From the NCBI GenBank assembly GCA_944363655.1, contig CALVUU010000014.1, forward strand, positions 1-28,773: 28,773 bases of DNA, in the 5' to 3' direction. Of the stretch, positions 21,502 to 28,773 are shown piece after piece. Under the pieces are notes generated by a model, which worked only from the letters and a program-made list of their open reading frames with translations, was not told where the DNA came from and ran no database searches. The DNA is from an uncultured Bacilli bacterium (GTDB taxonomy: Bacteria > Bacillota_I > Bacilli_A > RF39 > UBA660). The translations under genes and the position numbers were made by a program. Position 1 is the stretch's first letter; every line of letters begins with the position of its first letter.

Positions 21502-22652
21502 TATTTTTTTACACCTTTAGTACCATTAAAATTTTGTAATATATTTGATGTAAATGATTTAATTTTTTTCTTTTTATTTTTATATTCTTTCATACTTAAA
21601 TCAATTATTTTATTTAATAAATCTTTATATTCTAAACCATCATATTTCCATAAATAAAAGGCAAGACTTCCAGGAATTGTATTTGGTTCATTAACATAAT
21701 ATTTTTTAGTTTTACCATCTATTAGAAAATCTATACGAACTACACCACCGAGATTTAGTAACTTAAATACTTCTTTAGAAGTATTTTGAATATCTTTAGT
21801 TAATACTTCATCAATTCTTGCTGGAATTACTCTAGATGTTGCAGCCATTCCTTTAGATTTAGAACTACTTAAATATTTATCTTGAAAACTAAGTATTTCA
21901 TCAAGACCCATAACTTCTTCTAAACTACTTACTTCTTGAGTTTCATAATTACCTAAAACACTTGAATTAACTTCAATTAAATTTAAAACGGCTTTTTCAA
22001 CTACTATTTTTATATCATATTTTATAGCCTCTTCTAAAGCGTTTTCTATTTCTTTAGAATCATGAACATAGGTTATACCAACACTACTTCCAAGTGTTGC
22101 AGGTTTTACTACTACTGGATAACCTAAGTCTTTAATTTTTTTTAGTATTTTATTTTTATCTTGGATATATTCATAATCATAAAACCAAGTATATGGCACT
22201 ATGGGGATATTATGAGAAGACATTAATTCTTTCATAACTACTTTATCTTGAGCAATACTACTACCTAATATACCTGATGCTACATAACATATTCCTAAAG
22301 TATCAAGATAACCTATAAGAGAACCATCTTCAACATTATTACCATGAACTATTGGTAATATTATATCAATATTAGTTAAATCATGATTTATTAAATTGTC
22401 TACACTTCTTAAATAAAAATCATTATTCTTTTTATAAAGAACTACTTGTTTAACATTTTTTTTATTAAAATTACGATAAAAATTTATATCTTTTAATACT
22501 TCTCCATAGTACCAAATACGATCTTTAGAAATATAAATGGGAATTACTTCATATTTAGAAGTATCAATATTACTCATTGCTTGCAAAGCAGATATAATAC
22601 TTACTTCATGTTCAACAGTTTCACCACCAAATACGACACCTAATTTTAACAT
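21501..22652 (-). CDS. ddl: D-alanine--D-alanine ligase
   Basis: ATP-grasp ligase that makes the D-Ala-D-Ala dipeptide for peptidoglycan. With the start at the ATG at 22652 (after AGGAGTGATAAA), it has 383 residues and begins MLKLGVVFGGETVEHEVS, the expected first strand and Ser loop. Further motifs are VVKPATLGSSVGI (ATP-binding), VEKAV, RIDFLID and NEPNTIPGSL (metal and D-Ala site). The omega loop reads SFQDKYLSSSKSKG, with the Tyr of ordinary Ddl enzymes rather than VanA-like residues, but that reading is by eye. The 13-codon upstream extension (to 22691) runs into the murF 3' end and is rejected. It is about 30-40 residues longer than E. coli DdlB. Cotranscribed with murF, whose stop codon forms part of its ribosome site. 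Confidence 0.95.
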   Translation of the reverse strand: MLKLGVVFGGETVEHEVSIISALQAMSNIDTSKYEVIPIYISKDRIWYYGEVLKDINFYRNFNKKNVKQVVLYKKNNDFYLRSVDNLINHDLTNIDIILPIVHGNNVEDGSLIGYLDTLGICYVASGILGSSIAQDKVVMKELMSSHNIPIVPYTWFYDYEYIQDKNKILKKIKDLGYPVVVKPATLGSSVGITYVHDSKEIENALEEAIKYDIKIVVEKAVLNLIEVNSSVLGNYETQEVSSLEEVMGLDEILSFQDKYLSSSKSKGMAATSRVIPARIDEVLTKDIQNTSKEVFKLLNLGGVVRIDFLIDGKTKKYYVNEPNTIPGSLAFYLWKYDGLEYKDLLNKIIDLSMKEYKNKKKKIKSFTSNILQNFNGTKGVKK

Positions 22653-22662
22653 TTTATCACTC

Positions 22663-24240
22663 CTATTCATTAAATATGTCCGGCAAATCATTTTCGATTA
22701 ATACATATGTTTCTTTGGGATATTCTTTAAATTTTTTAAATGCTTCTAAAACATCATTTGTTATAAATATTTTTTCTTCATCAAAATTTGCTTCAATTAA
22801 ACCATCCATAATTGGCTTGGATTGAATCTCACCTACTAATATTACTTCATCACAAACTGTGGCAATCTTTTTACCAAACTCTTTATTATAATTATATTGT
22901 TTTTCTCCTAATTCTATCATTCCTGGAGTTACTATTACTTTTTTCCCCGGCATTAGTGCTAAAACATCTAAAGCCATACTTGCTCCTTCAGGATTAGAAT
23001 TAAAAGCATCATCAATTAAATAAATATCTTGATAATGTTTTAATTCTAAACGATGCTCAATAGATTTAATGTTTTTAACACCCATTTTTAATTCTTCTAT
23101 ACTAAGACCTAGTATATAACCCATGGCAATAGCACATAAAATGTTGGAAACATTATGAATTCCAAGTAGTTTTGTTTTAAATTCTATAACTTTTTTTAAA
23201 TCCTTAAAATGAACTAAAAAACTCATACCTTCTCTAGTCATTTTTATATTGCTAGCATATAAATCAGCTTTATTATTTTTTATAGAAATCCATAATATAT
23301 TACATTTATTATTTAACTTATAATTAACTTGATAGGGGTCATCCATATTAAGGATGGCTGTACCATTTTTTGGTAATTGTTCAATAAGTTCAAATTTAGT
23401 ATCTCTAATATTTTCTCTAGTCTTAAAATCTTCTAAATGAGCAGTTCCTATAACAGTAAGAATGCCATAATTAGGTTTTATAAACTTTGCTTTTTCTTTA
23501 ATTTCTCCTTTATGGAATGCTCCCATTTCTGCTATAAAAATATCTGTATACTTATCAAGTTTATTATTAATTGCTAACATAAGCCCATTCATAGTATTAT
23601 AACTTTTTTCAGTAGCATAACTATTATATTTAACTTTTAATACTTCATTTACCATATTTTTAACAGAAGTTTTACCGTACGAACCAGTAATACCTATTTT
23701 TATTAAATTAGGAATACTTGCTAATTTCTTACTTGCTTGTTTTTTATATTTATTAAATATCATTTTTTCTATTGGACGATTTAAAAAATTAGAAAATGCT
23801 ATTATAAACCAATTTAAATATATAAAAATACCTATAAACAAATAATATGTACTTAGATAATTTATATTAAATTTTACTAAGAATAAGCCGATTAATATAA
23901 AATATATTATATACATTGTTGCATATATTCTTTTTATTCTGCTTGTAAAAACTAAAGGTTTTTTAGTTTGTTCTTTTTTAGAATTTATCTTATATAATAT
24001 TAACATTATTATATAGAATATAGTAAATATCCATATTAAAACTATTTTATTTTTAAAAATGAAAATAAATAATATTAGTATTTCTAAATTCAAAAAAATT
24101 TTTCCTATATTGTTTAATATCCATTTAAGATATCTATTAGAGTCATTATACCAATTTTGTTGAAGTATTTGAAGAAACTTTTTAGATTTATAAAAAAGGT
24201 AAATTAAACATGGTAATAGGCTTAATAAAAAGTATATCAT
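22663..24240 (-). CDS. murF: MurF-like Mur ligase with N-terminal membrane domain
   Basis: The C-terminal 350 residues are a Mur ligase. The P-loop GITGSYGKTSVKN is at 183-195, followed by TEKSYNTMNG, MGAFHKGEI, VIGTAHLEDF, the carbamate-like region, and DDAFNSNPEGA and VTPGMIELGEKQ of the C-terminal domain. DDAFNSNP is typical of MurF, which adds D-Ala-D-Ala to UDP-MurNAc-tripeptide. That agrees with ddl being the next gene. The first 160 residues are unlike standard MurF: about five hydrophobic helices (near 2-16, 48-82, 105-122, 128-150) that would hold the enzyme on the membrane. The start ATG touches the previous stop (TAAATG) with a GGAAGTG ribosome site. Confidence 0.9.
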   Translation of the reverse strand: MIYFLLSLLPCLIYLFYKSKKFLQILQQNWYNDSNRYLKWILNNIGKIFLNLEILILFIFIFKNKIVLIWIFTIFYIIMLILYKINSKKEQTKKPLVFTSRIKRIYATMYIIYFILIGLFLVKFNINYLSTYYLFIGIFIYLNWFIIAFSNFLNRPIEKMIFNKYKKQASKKLASIPNLIKIGITGSYGKTSVKNMVNEVLKVKYNSYATEKSYNTMNGLMLAINNKLDKYTDIFIAEMGAFHKGEIKEKAKFIKPNYGILTVIGTAHLEDFKTRENIRDTKFELIEQLPKNGTAILNMDDPYQVNYKLNNKCNILWISIKNNKADLYASNIKMTREGMSFLVHFKDLKKVIEFKTKLLGIHNVSNILCAIAMGYILGLSIEELKMGVKNIKSIEHRLELKHYQDIYLIDDAFNSNPEGASMALDVLALMPGKKVIVTPGMIELGEKQYNYNKEFGKKIATVCDEVILVGEIQSKPIMDGLIEANFDEEKIFITNDVLEAFKKFKEYPKETYVLIENDLPDIFNE

Positions 24241-24978
24241 TTAATCACTTCCCAAAAAACTTTTTAAAACATTTATAGTTTGTCCCAGTCTTTCCAAGTA
24301 TGCATAATGGGATGCTCCTTCATAAGTTACTAATCCTGCATTGGGTATTAATTTTTCTAAAATTTTGGCATCTTCATAGCTGACGTCATTATCATTAGTT
24401 CCCCATATTAAAAGCGTTGGACACTTTATCCTTGGTAATTTATCACAAAGATCACTATTTATATGTTTTACTAATACAGAACGCATTGTAGGTGTTGCGT
24501 TTTTATAATCTCTTGAACCAACCATTTTTTTGACTACGTTTTCAAAAATCCTTAATCCTGGTGTTTTTTTAATAAATTTATAAAAACGCATTTTTAAGGT
24601 TGGCTTTTTTATTTTTTGCATAAACGGTGCCGCTAGGATAACTAATTTTTCGACATTATATTTTAAAGCATAAACTAGGGCTATTTTTCCTCCGAAAGAA
24701 TGTCCAATAATTATAACTTTTTTTATATTTAATTTTTTTAGTAATTCATTTAACATATCGGCATAATCATCTAAACTCCAAGGATATGGTGGTTCATTAC
24801 TTTTACCAAAACCAGGAAGATCTATTAATAGACAATTATATTTTTGCAAAAATGGTTTAGCGAGTGGAAACATCATTTCAATATTTTGACCCCAACCATG
24901 TAAAAACACAAGAGTAACAGTGCTTGAATTATTGTAATAATCATAATTTATTGAAGTTTTTTTTATTATTGCTTCCAC
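24241..24978 (-). CDS. Alpha/beta hydrolase
   Basis: Serine hydrolase of 245 residues, probably cytoplasmic. The oxyanion loop HGWGQ is at about 27-31, the nucleophile elbow GHSFGG has Ser94, the acid is probably Asp196 (WGTNDNDVS) and His224 lies in ASHYAYLE. A helical lid occupies about 118-170 and is basic. The substrate is unknown; esters, lactones or lipid-linked intermediates are all possible. It starts with GTG after AAGGTG. It is the first gene of the operon with murF, ddl and dgkA, under an extended -10 promoter. In related genomes an alpha/beta hydrolase beside murF is a recurring arrangement as I recall, but its link to wall synthesis is not established. Confidence 0.9.
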   Translation of the reverse strand: MEAIIKKTSINYDYYNNSSTVTLVFLHGWGQNIEMMFPLAKPFLQKYNCLLIDLPGFGKSNEPPYPWSLDDYADMLNELLKKLNIKKVIIIGHSFGGKIALVYALKYNVEKLVILAAPFMQKIKKPTLKMRFYKFIKKTPGLRIFENVVKKMVGSRDYKNATPTMRSVLVKHINSDLCDKLPRIKCPTLLIWGTNDNDVSYEDAKILEKLIPNAGLVTYEGASHYAYLERLGQTINVLKSFLGSD

Positions 24979-25038
24979 TTTTACACCTTCTTTCTAAGTC
25001 ACAGATAAAACTAGCAAAATAATTGCTTTTGTAACTAT

Positions 25039-25047
25039 ATTATAACA
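25039..25047 (-). promoter_or_regulatory. Extended -10 promoter of the hydrolase-murF-ddl operon
   Basis: TGTTATAAT on the minus strand (TATAAT at 25039-25044). The -35 position, 17 bases further up, is a weak match (GTGATT). The leader to the GTG start would be about 55 bases. Confidence 0.55.
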
Positions 25048-25260
25048 TATGCCTAAGAAATAATCACGTTATGTGTTTTTTCTAATTAAATATATACATA
25101 CTTTAGCATATGTTACTTTAAAAGTACAGTGTTTTTTTGCTTTGATAAATTGGGATAATAACTTTATTGATTGGCATTGTTTATAATGTTTGCCTTGTTT
25201 AAGTTTCAAAGTCCCGACTTGGGTCCTTGAAATATTGAGATATTCATTTTGTTTACCCTC
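25048..25260. other. Intergenic stretch with no recognised gene
   Basis: AT-rich DNA between the murF operon promoter and the broken ORF6N gene. No open frame of note on either strand. The only structure I see is an imperfect inverted repeat at 25204-25232 (TTTCAA and TTGAAA around GTCCC/GGGTCC), more G+C-rich than its surroundings. It is not followed by a T-run, so it is not a convincing terminator. It may be debris. Confidence 0.4.
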
Positions 25261-26130
25261 TTATAATTTATTTATTAATGACTTACATACTTCATCATCA
25301 TTTATTCTAGTTATCGAAAAAGTTTTATAACCAATTCTATTAACACTCCACAATGATAAACTATGGAATCATCCAATATAAAAGATCTATCATAAAATGT
25401 ATTATCATACTTAACAGTTAAGTTATTGTACTGTTTATTATATTTACTTATATCTTGATTAGTTAATAGATTATTTGATTTTGTTATAATTGTTACTGGT
25501 ATATTTAATCTTTTAATAATATCTAATATTGTTGTATCTGCATATCCATCTATTATTACTAATTTGGTCTTGGCTTCTTTAAATATTTCTTGAATCTTGG
25601 AATAAGCATCATATATTTGGCCATCAAAATATATTTCATTTACTTTTTTTCTTGTCTTCAAATTTCTGAAACGATTCTTGTAATAATTTAATTTGCGAAT
25701 CATGTTCTATCACTAAATTATTTATATATCTTTGTTCAAGTAAATTATTAGAGATAAATTTACGCATAGCAACAAAAGCATCCATTATTTTGATACTTAC
25801 TTCTTCTGCAACAGGAGTTCTAAGTACTGTTGCAAGCATAGCTACACCCTGTTCTGTGAATGCATATGGCAACTTACAAACACCACCATAACTATTCCAA
25901 CTTGAAGTTTCAGATTGAAACCGCAAGTTAATGAATTCTTCTTTAGACAATTGAAACATAAATCTTTCTAGGAATCTATTTACATGTCTTTTTACAGCTA
26001 GATTTATTGATTTTGTTCCGTTAGCACAATTATAAAGTTTGGCTAAGTCACTATCAAGCATTACCTGAACTCCCCGAATTTCATAAATTAAGTTTTCAAT
26101 ATTAGTTTCATCTTTTACTAAGTTATTCAT
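25261..26130 (-). pseudogene. ORF6N-domain (phage antirepressor-like) gene with two frameshifts
   Basis: The first frame (26130 to 25636) encodes a full ORF6N domain: IRGVQVMLDSDLAKLYN, VKRHVNRFLERFMFQLS and LPYAFTEQGVAMLATVLR. It then runs into a stop straight after a 7-base A run (T-run 25644-25650 on the plus strand). In the other frame the sequence continues as expected for the C-terminal half: KVNEIYFDGQIYDAYSKI, KLVIIDGYADTTILDII and DRSFILDDSIVYHCG. A second shift near 25341-25349 is needed to reach GYKTFSITRINDDEV and the natural end SLINKL with TAA at 25261. Restored, it would be close to 290 residues, the usual length. ORF6N proteins come from phages and mobile elements and bind DNA. 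The A-run shift could be phase variation; the second shift argues for decay. Confidence 0.8.
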
Positions 26131-26215
26131 ACCAATCTCCCCTATAACTAAATACAGTATATCATAACATTTGTTCGTTTTTAATGTGTAAATTTTGTTT
26201 TTTAATTTTTGTGTG

Positions 26216-26242
26216 AAAAAACTGCTACAAAATGTAACAGTT
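26216..26242 (-). terminator. Intrinsic terminator after the DUF362 gene
   Basis: A 10-bp stem with one mismatch (AACTGTTACA/TGTAGCAGTT on the minus strand), a 3-base loop, then a run of six T. It lies 9 bases past the stop codon. Confidence 0.75.
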
Positions 26243-26250
26243 AATAATTA

Positions 26251-27132
26251 TTATTCGATTGTTATAAGTTCGTATTCACGAGAACCTACACCAAGTTCAG
26301 CAGCAGCTTCAACAGTATGAACACCATGAAGAGATTCAATTCTTTCGATAAGCTTATCTTTACCTTGGTCAGTACTATTATAAACTAAATCTACGCATGC
26401 TTGATCTATTGCAACAGGATCAAGACTTGCAAGAATACCAATGTCTTTCATACATGGAGCAGATGCATTACCATCACAGTCACAATCAACAGAAATGTTT
26501 TTCATAACGTTGATAAATACTATATTACCATTAAAGTAGTTAACTACGCTTGCTGCAGCATCAGCCATTGCTTCTAGAAAATGGTCTTGCACTGGTAAGT
26601 TATTAAATAATTCATATTGATTATCTGTAACACCTGCTGTATGAATTAAAGTCTTACCAGCGCTTGATGCACAGCCGATAGAAAGTTGTTTTAAAGCTCC
26701 GCCGTAACCTCCCATAGCATGTCCTTTGAAGTGAGATAAAACTAACATTGAATCATAATTAACTAAATTCTTTCCAACATAGTTTTTATGAAGAATTTTG
26801 CCATTTGGAATATCTAATTCTAAGTCTGGTCCTTCAGCATCCATTAAATCAAACGGAAAATATTTATCCCATTAATGTTCTTTAATTAATTCACGATGTT
26901 TTTCAGTTGTATTTCTTGCACCTTCATAAGCTGTATTACATTCAACCACCGTACCATTAACATATTTAATAACATCTTGGACAAATTCTGGTCTTAAGTA
27001 ATTTTTATTTCCTGCTTCACCAGAATGCATTTTAACAGCAACTTTACCTTCTAATTTCTTTCCTAAAGCATTATATGCTTTAATAATATTTTCTGGAGTT
27101 ATATCCTTAATAAAATAAACAGTTGATTTCAC
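26251..27132 (-). pseudogene. DUF362 protein gene interrupted by one in-frame TAA
   Basis: Two pieces in the same frame form one DUF362 protein. The N-terminal piece ends KHRELIKEH at a TAA (26872-26874), and the frame goes straight on with WDKYFPFDLMDAEGPDLEL. The second piece carries the conserved KGHAMGGYGGALKQLSIG, a Cys-rich DCDCDGNASAPCMKDIG segment and LASLDPVAIDQACVDLVYN, so the whole is about 293 residues. Family members are thought to bind metal or Fe-S centres; their reaction is poorly known. No ribosome site precedes the ATG at 26844, so the second half is probably not made on its own. The start is probably the GTG at 27132, nine bases after AAAGGA; ATGs at 27138, 27141 and 27150 are alternatives. 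It is coupled to the MerR gene upstream. The defect seems recent, since both halves look otherwise intact. Confidence 0.8.
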
Positions 27133-27146
27133 AAACATCATTCCTT

Positions 27147-27494
27147 TCATTTAACTTTTTTATATAAGTTTATTTTATAATTCAAATAATCTAATGTTTC
27201 TTTTTTCTTTTTTATTTCATTTTCTAATATTATTTTTTGATTTTTTAATATTTCTAGTCTTTTAGAAATAGTTTTATCACCCTCTTTATTTAAATTGATA
27301 AAAATTTTTATGTCCTCTAAACTTAGTCCAGCATGTTTCATACAAATGATAAATTCAATTCTAGAGCAGTCTTCTTCATTATAGTTTCTTACCCCCGATA
27401 TTTTATTAACATTATCTATTAAACCTAATTTTTCATAGTACCTAAGATTATCTGCAGATAAATTATACTTTTCACTTACTTCTTTTATTTTCAT
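27147..27494 (-). CDS. MerR-family transcriptional regulator
   Basis: A 115-residue regulator with a winged HTH at the N-terminus (MKIKEVSEKYNLSADNLRYYEKLGLI, about 1-26), the second helix pair (about 50-70, KHAGLSLEDIKIF) and a dimerising coiled coil (about 75-112, Lys/Glu-rich). There is no C-terminal effector domain and no Cys pattern for metal sensing (only two scattered Cys at about 43 and 51). It resembles the AdhR/NmlR-like short MerR group. Its stop overlaps the first ATG of the DUF362 gene, so it controls and is cotranscribed with that gene. Its promoter has the long spacer usual for MerR targets, which points to autoregulation. Confidence 0.9.
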   Translation of the reverse strand: MKIKEVSEKYNLSADNLRYYEKLGLIDNVNKISGVRNYNEEDCSRIEFIICMKHAGLSLEDIKIFINLNKEGDKTISKRLEILKNQKIILENEIKKKKETLDYLNYKINLYKKVK

Positions 27495-27511
27495 TTCAAC
27501 ATCACAAATTA

Positions 27512-27542
27512 ATAATATCAGATAAACCTAACTCTAAGTCAA
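27512..27542 (-). promoter_or_regulatory. MerR-type promoter with 19-bp spacer
   Basis: TTGACT (27537-27542), a spacer of 19 bases, then TATTAT (27512-27517) on the minus strand. MerR regulators activate promoters whose spacer is 19-20 bases by untwisting DNA. The spacer contains TTAGAGTTAGG-like sequence close to AdhR-type operators as I recall them, though the dyad is imperfect. Confidence 0.6.
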
Positions 27543-27549
27543 GTATTTT

Positions 27550-27975
27550 TTATCGTCCTAAATTATTATTTATATTAAATACCTCATCTATATTTAAATC
27601 AATATTTTCTTTAGTAACAATTTCTAAATATTTTTTTAATAAATTACTATCACATTTCATATATCCATTAGTTAATAATTCAGGAAATAAATTATTCTGA
27701 AACATAGAATAAGTCAAATCGCAAAGATAGTAATCTATCCCATTATAAACAATAATAAAACGATGTTGATAACTAGCCCCTAAATCATGTGTATCAATCA
27801 TGTGTACTATTAAATGTCTTTTTAAAAGCGCATTATATAAATAACTACTAAAAATTAAACACATTCTTTCTAAAGATAAATGAAGTAATTCATTTTTTAC
27901 TTCACTAATAGCAGATTTTATTAAAATTTCAGTATCCTTGTTTTGAATATTTAACATTTTACTATATAAATCCAT
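27550..27975 (-). CDS. Unknown protein with transglutaminase-like Cys-His-Asp pattern
   Basis: 141 residues, no family named with confidence. The layout resembles a minimal transglutaminase-like/papain-like fold: Cys39 at the start of a helix (ERMCLIFSSYLYNALL), then a strand (LIVHMIDTHD). His71 follows in a strand (YQHRFIIVYNG) and Asp86 in YYLCDLTYSMF. These fall in the expected order and spacing for a catalytic triad. The function is inferred from this pattern only, and the protein may be inactive. It starts one base after the uppS stop (TAATATG), using AAGGTAAAA at the end of uppS, so it is in that operon. The gene ends only about 8 bases before the MerR promoter. Confidence 0.65.
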   Translation of the reverse strand: MDLYSKMLNIQNKDTEILIKSAISEVKNELLHLSLERMCLIFSSYLYNALLKRHLIVHMIDTHDLGASYQHRFIIVYNGIDYYLCDLTYSMFQNNLFPELLTNGYMKCDSNLLKKYLEIVTKENIDLNIDEVFNINNNLGR

Positions 27976-27976
27976 A

Positions 27977-28678
27977 TTATTTTACCTTACCAAAACGACG
28001 ATCTCTACTTTCATATTCTCTAAATGCTTTTTCTAATTCATTAGTATCAAAGTCTGGGAAATATACTTTAGGGAAATAAAATTCAGCATATGATATTTGC
28101 CATAACATGAAATTACTAATACGTTTTTCTCCGCTAGTACGGATTAAAAAATCAACATCAGGAAGTTCATGATATAGATTTTTGGCAAATAAGCCTTCAT
28201 CAATATCATCAATAGTTATTTCGTTGTTTTGAACTTTTTTAACAATACTCTTAGTAGCATCTACTATTTCAGCTCGACCACCATAACTTAAACAGAAGTT
28301 TACTACTAATCCCGTATTATCTTTAGTTTCTTCCTCTAAAGTTTCCATTGCTTTAACTATGTTAGGTTTTAAATATTCCTTACGACCGGAAAAATATATT
28401 TTAATGTTTTCTTTACGATATTCTTTTTTGACAGTTGTAAACCATTTTAAAAATAAATCCATTAAATAATTTACTTCACTTTCAGGTCTAGCAAAGTTTT
28501 CAGTAGAAAAAACATAAAGGCTTAAATAGTTAACTTCTTTTTCATGGGCTAGATAAAGAATTATTTTTCTTAAAGCTTCAGCACCCGCTTTGTGCCCTTC
28601 ACTACGGGATAATCCCCGTTCTTTAGCCCAACGACCATTACCATCGACAATGATACCTAAATGATTTATTTTTTTCAT
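27977..28678 (-). CDS. uppS: Isoprenyl transferase, undecaprenyl diphosphate synthase
   Basis: Cis-prenyltransferase that builds the C55 lipid carrier of wall synthesis from farnesyl diphosphate and isopentenyl diphosphate. It has 233 residues with the conserved start HLGIIVDGNGRWAKERG (catalytic Asp17 by my count, in DGNGR). Further motifs are GHKAGAEALR, LSLYVFSTENFARP, VNFCLSYGGR, and PDVDFLIRTSGEKRISNF and the Tyr/Phe-rich end up to RFG. It is full length. GGAG stands six bases before the ATG, and a TATAAT box lies shortly upstream after a terminator. In many Bacillota cdsA follows; here an unknown transglutaminase-like gene does. It complements the ddl, murF and dgkA genes 4-6 kb away. 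Confidence 0.96.
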   Translation of the reverse strand: MKKINHLGIIVDGNGRWAKERGLSRSEGHKAGAEALRKIILYLAHEKEVNYLSLYVFSTENFARPESEVNYLMDLFLKWFTTVKKEYRKENIKIYFSGRKEYLKPNIVKAMETLEEETKDNTGLVVNFCLSYGGRAEIVDATKSIVKKVQNNEITIDDIDEGLFAKNLYHELPDVDFLIRTSGEKRISNFMLWQISYAEFYFPKVYFPDFDTNELEKAFREYESRDRRFGKVK

Positions 28679-28697
28679 ACATTCTCCTTTTTTATAT

Positions 28698-28703
28698 ATT
28701 ATA
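28698..28703 (-). promoter_or_regulatory. -10 box of the uppS promoter
   Basis: TATAAT on the minus strand, 20 bases before the uppS start codon and directly after the terminator of the previous gene. The expected -35 falls in the terminator stem and is a poor match. Confidence 0.4.
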
Positions 28704-28710
28704 CACTAGG

Positions 28711-28759
28711 AAAAAAAGAAAAGATATTATTTGTAAATTACTTTACACATTATCTTTTC
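28711..28759 (-). terminator. Strong terminator of the gene upstream of uppS
   Basis: A 9-bp outer stem (GAAAAGATA/TATCTTTTC, 28718-28726 with 28751-28759) and a 6-bp inner stem (TGTAAA/TTTACA, loop of 4) are followed on the minus strand by seven T (28711-28717). It ends transcription of the gene entering from the right edge. Confidence 0.75.
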
Positions 28760-28773
28760 CTTCTACGACGACG
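28750..28773 (-). CDS. 3' end of a gene entering from the right edge (Arg-rich C-terminus)
   Basis: The last 24 bases on the minus strand read RRRRRKR and a TAA at 28750-28752, just at the foot of the terminator stem. A second frame (VVVEGKDNV, stop at 28743-28745) is also open, but its stop would lie inside the hairpin. A basic tail suggests an RNA- or ribosome-associated protein, but too little is present to name it. Confidence 0.35.
   Translation of the reverse strand, partial: RRRRRKR

Noticed and set aside
25204..25232. Inverted repeat as a terminator or attachment site
   Set aside because: The stem is interrupted, no T-run follows on either strand, and no integrase or second copy is in the window.
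26251..26844. Independent gene starting at ATG 26844
   Set aside because: No Shine-Dalgarno sequence; the frame continues upstream to the TAA and on into the N-terminal half of the same family.
1..28773. Mycoplasma-type code (TGA as Trp)
   Set aside because: Several intact genes end in TGA, and Trp residues in conserved motifs are TGG.

Overview
The window is AT-rich DNA (roughly 70 % A+T by eye) from a Bacillota-type bacterium that uses the standard genetic code: TGA ends several genes and every Trp I checked is TGG. It makes peptidoglycan (MurF, D-Ala-D-Ala ligase, UppS, undecaprenol/diacylglycerol kinase, a GH25 lysozyme) and carries CotF-like small proteins. Together with the prepilin/C-type-lectin-like remnant, this resembles uncultured gut Bacilli of the RF39/Erysipelotrichia kind. 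The lineage is inference. I saw no rRNA, tRNA, CRISPR array, transposase or reverse transcriptase. Most genes are on the minus strand, so transcription mostly runs right to left.

Region 1-3.3 kb: an ABC ATPase running off the left edge, a coiled-coil membrane protein, and an OmpR-type response regulator/histidine kinase pair. Region 3.3-7.7 kb is accessory. Two 5'-truncated genes abut (a C-type-lectin-like 3' end and an XRE regulator 3' end). They are followed by a translationally coupled three-gene cassette: a MoxR AAA+ ATPase with an N-terminal DUF6273/C-type-lectin-like domain, a short AAA-like protein without a P-loop, and a HExxH plus VWA protein. Inside the lectin-like domain is a patch of NNC codons that looks like a variable region of a diversity-generating retroelement (DGR). 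This is the strongest candidate in the window for an unusual system.

Region 7.7-16.2 kb: an ABC transporter (FtsX-type permease plus ATPase) with a membrane-anchored partner protein, two CotF-like proteins, a small membrane protein, a membrane-bound XRE regulator preceded by four spaced direct repeats, an anchored GH25 lysozyme, and a stranded regulator fragment between two perfect hairpins. The cassette and the remnants lie between the ABC transporter and the two-component system.

Region 16.1-25 kb is housekeeping. It holds an SDR oxidoreductase coupled to a CBS/DRTGG family II pyrophosphatase, then uvrB on its own good promoter, then a tight operon: alpha/beta hydrolase, membrane-anchored MurF, Ddl, undecaprenol kinase and an unknown protein.

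Region 25-28.8 kb: a twice-frameshifted ORF6N phage-type gene, a DUF362 gene split by one in-frame stop and coupled to a MerR regulator with a 19-bp-spacer promoter, a transglutaminase-like unknown, UppS, and a terminator of a gene entering from the right edge. Several start codons given here are moved to the codon that follows a good ribosome binding site.
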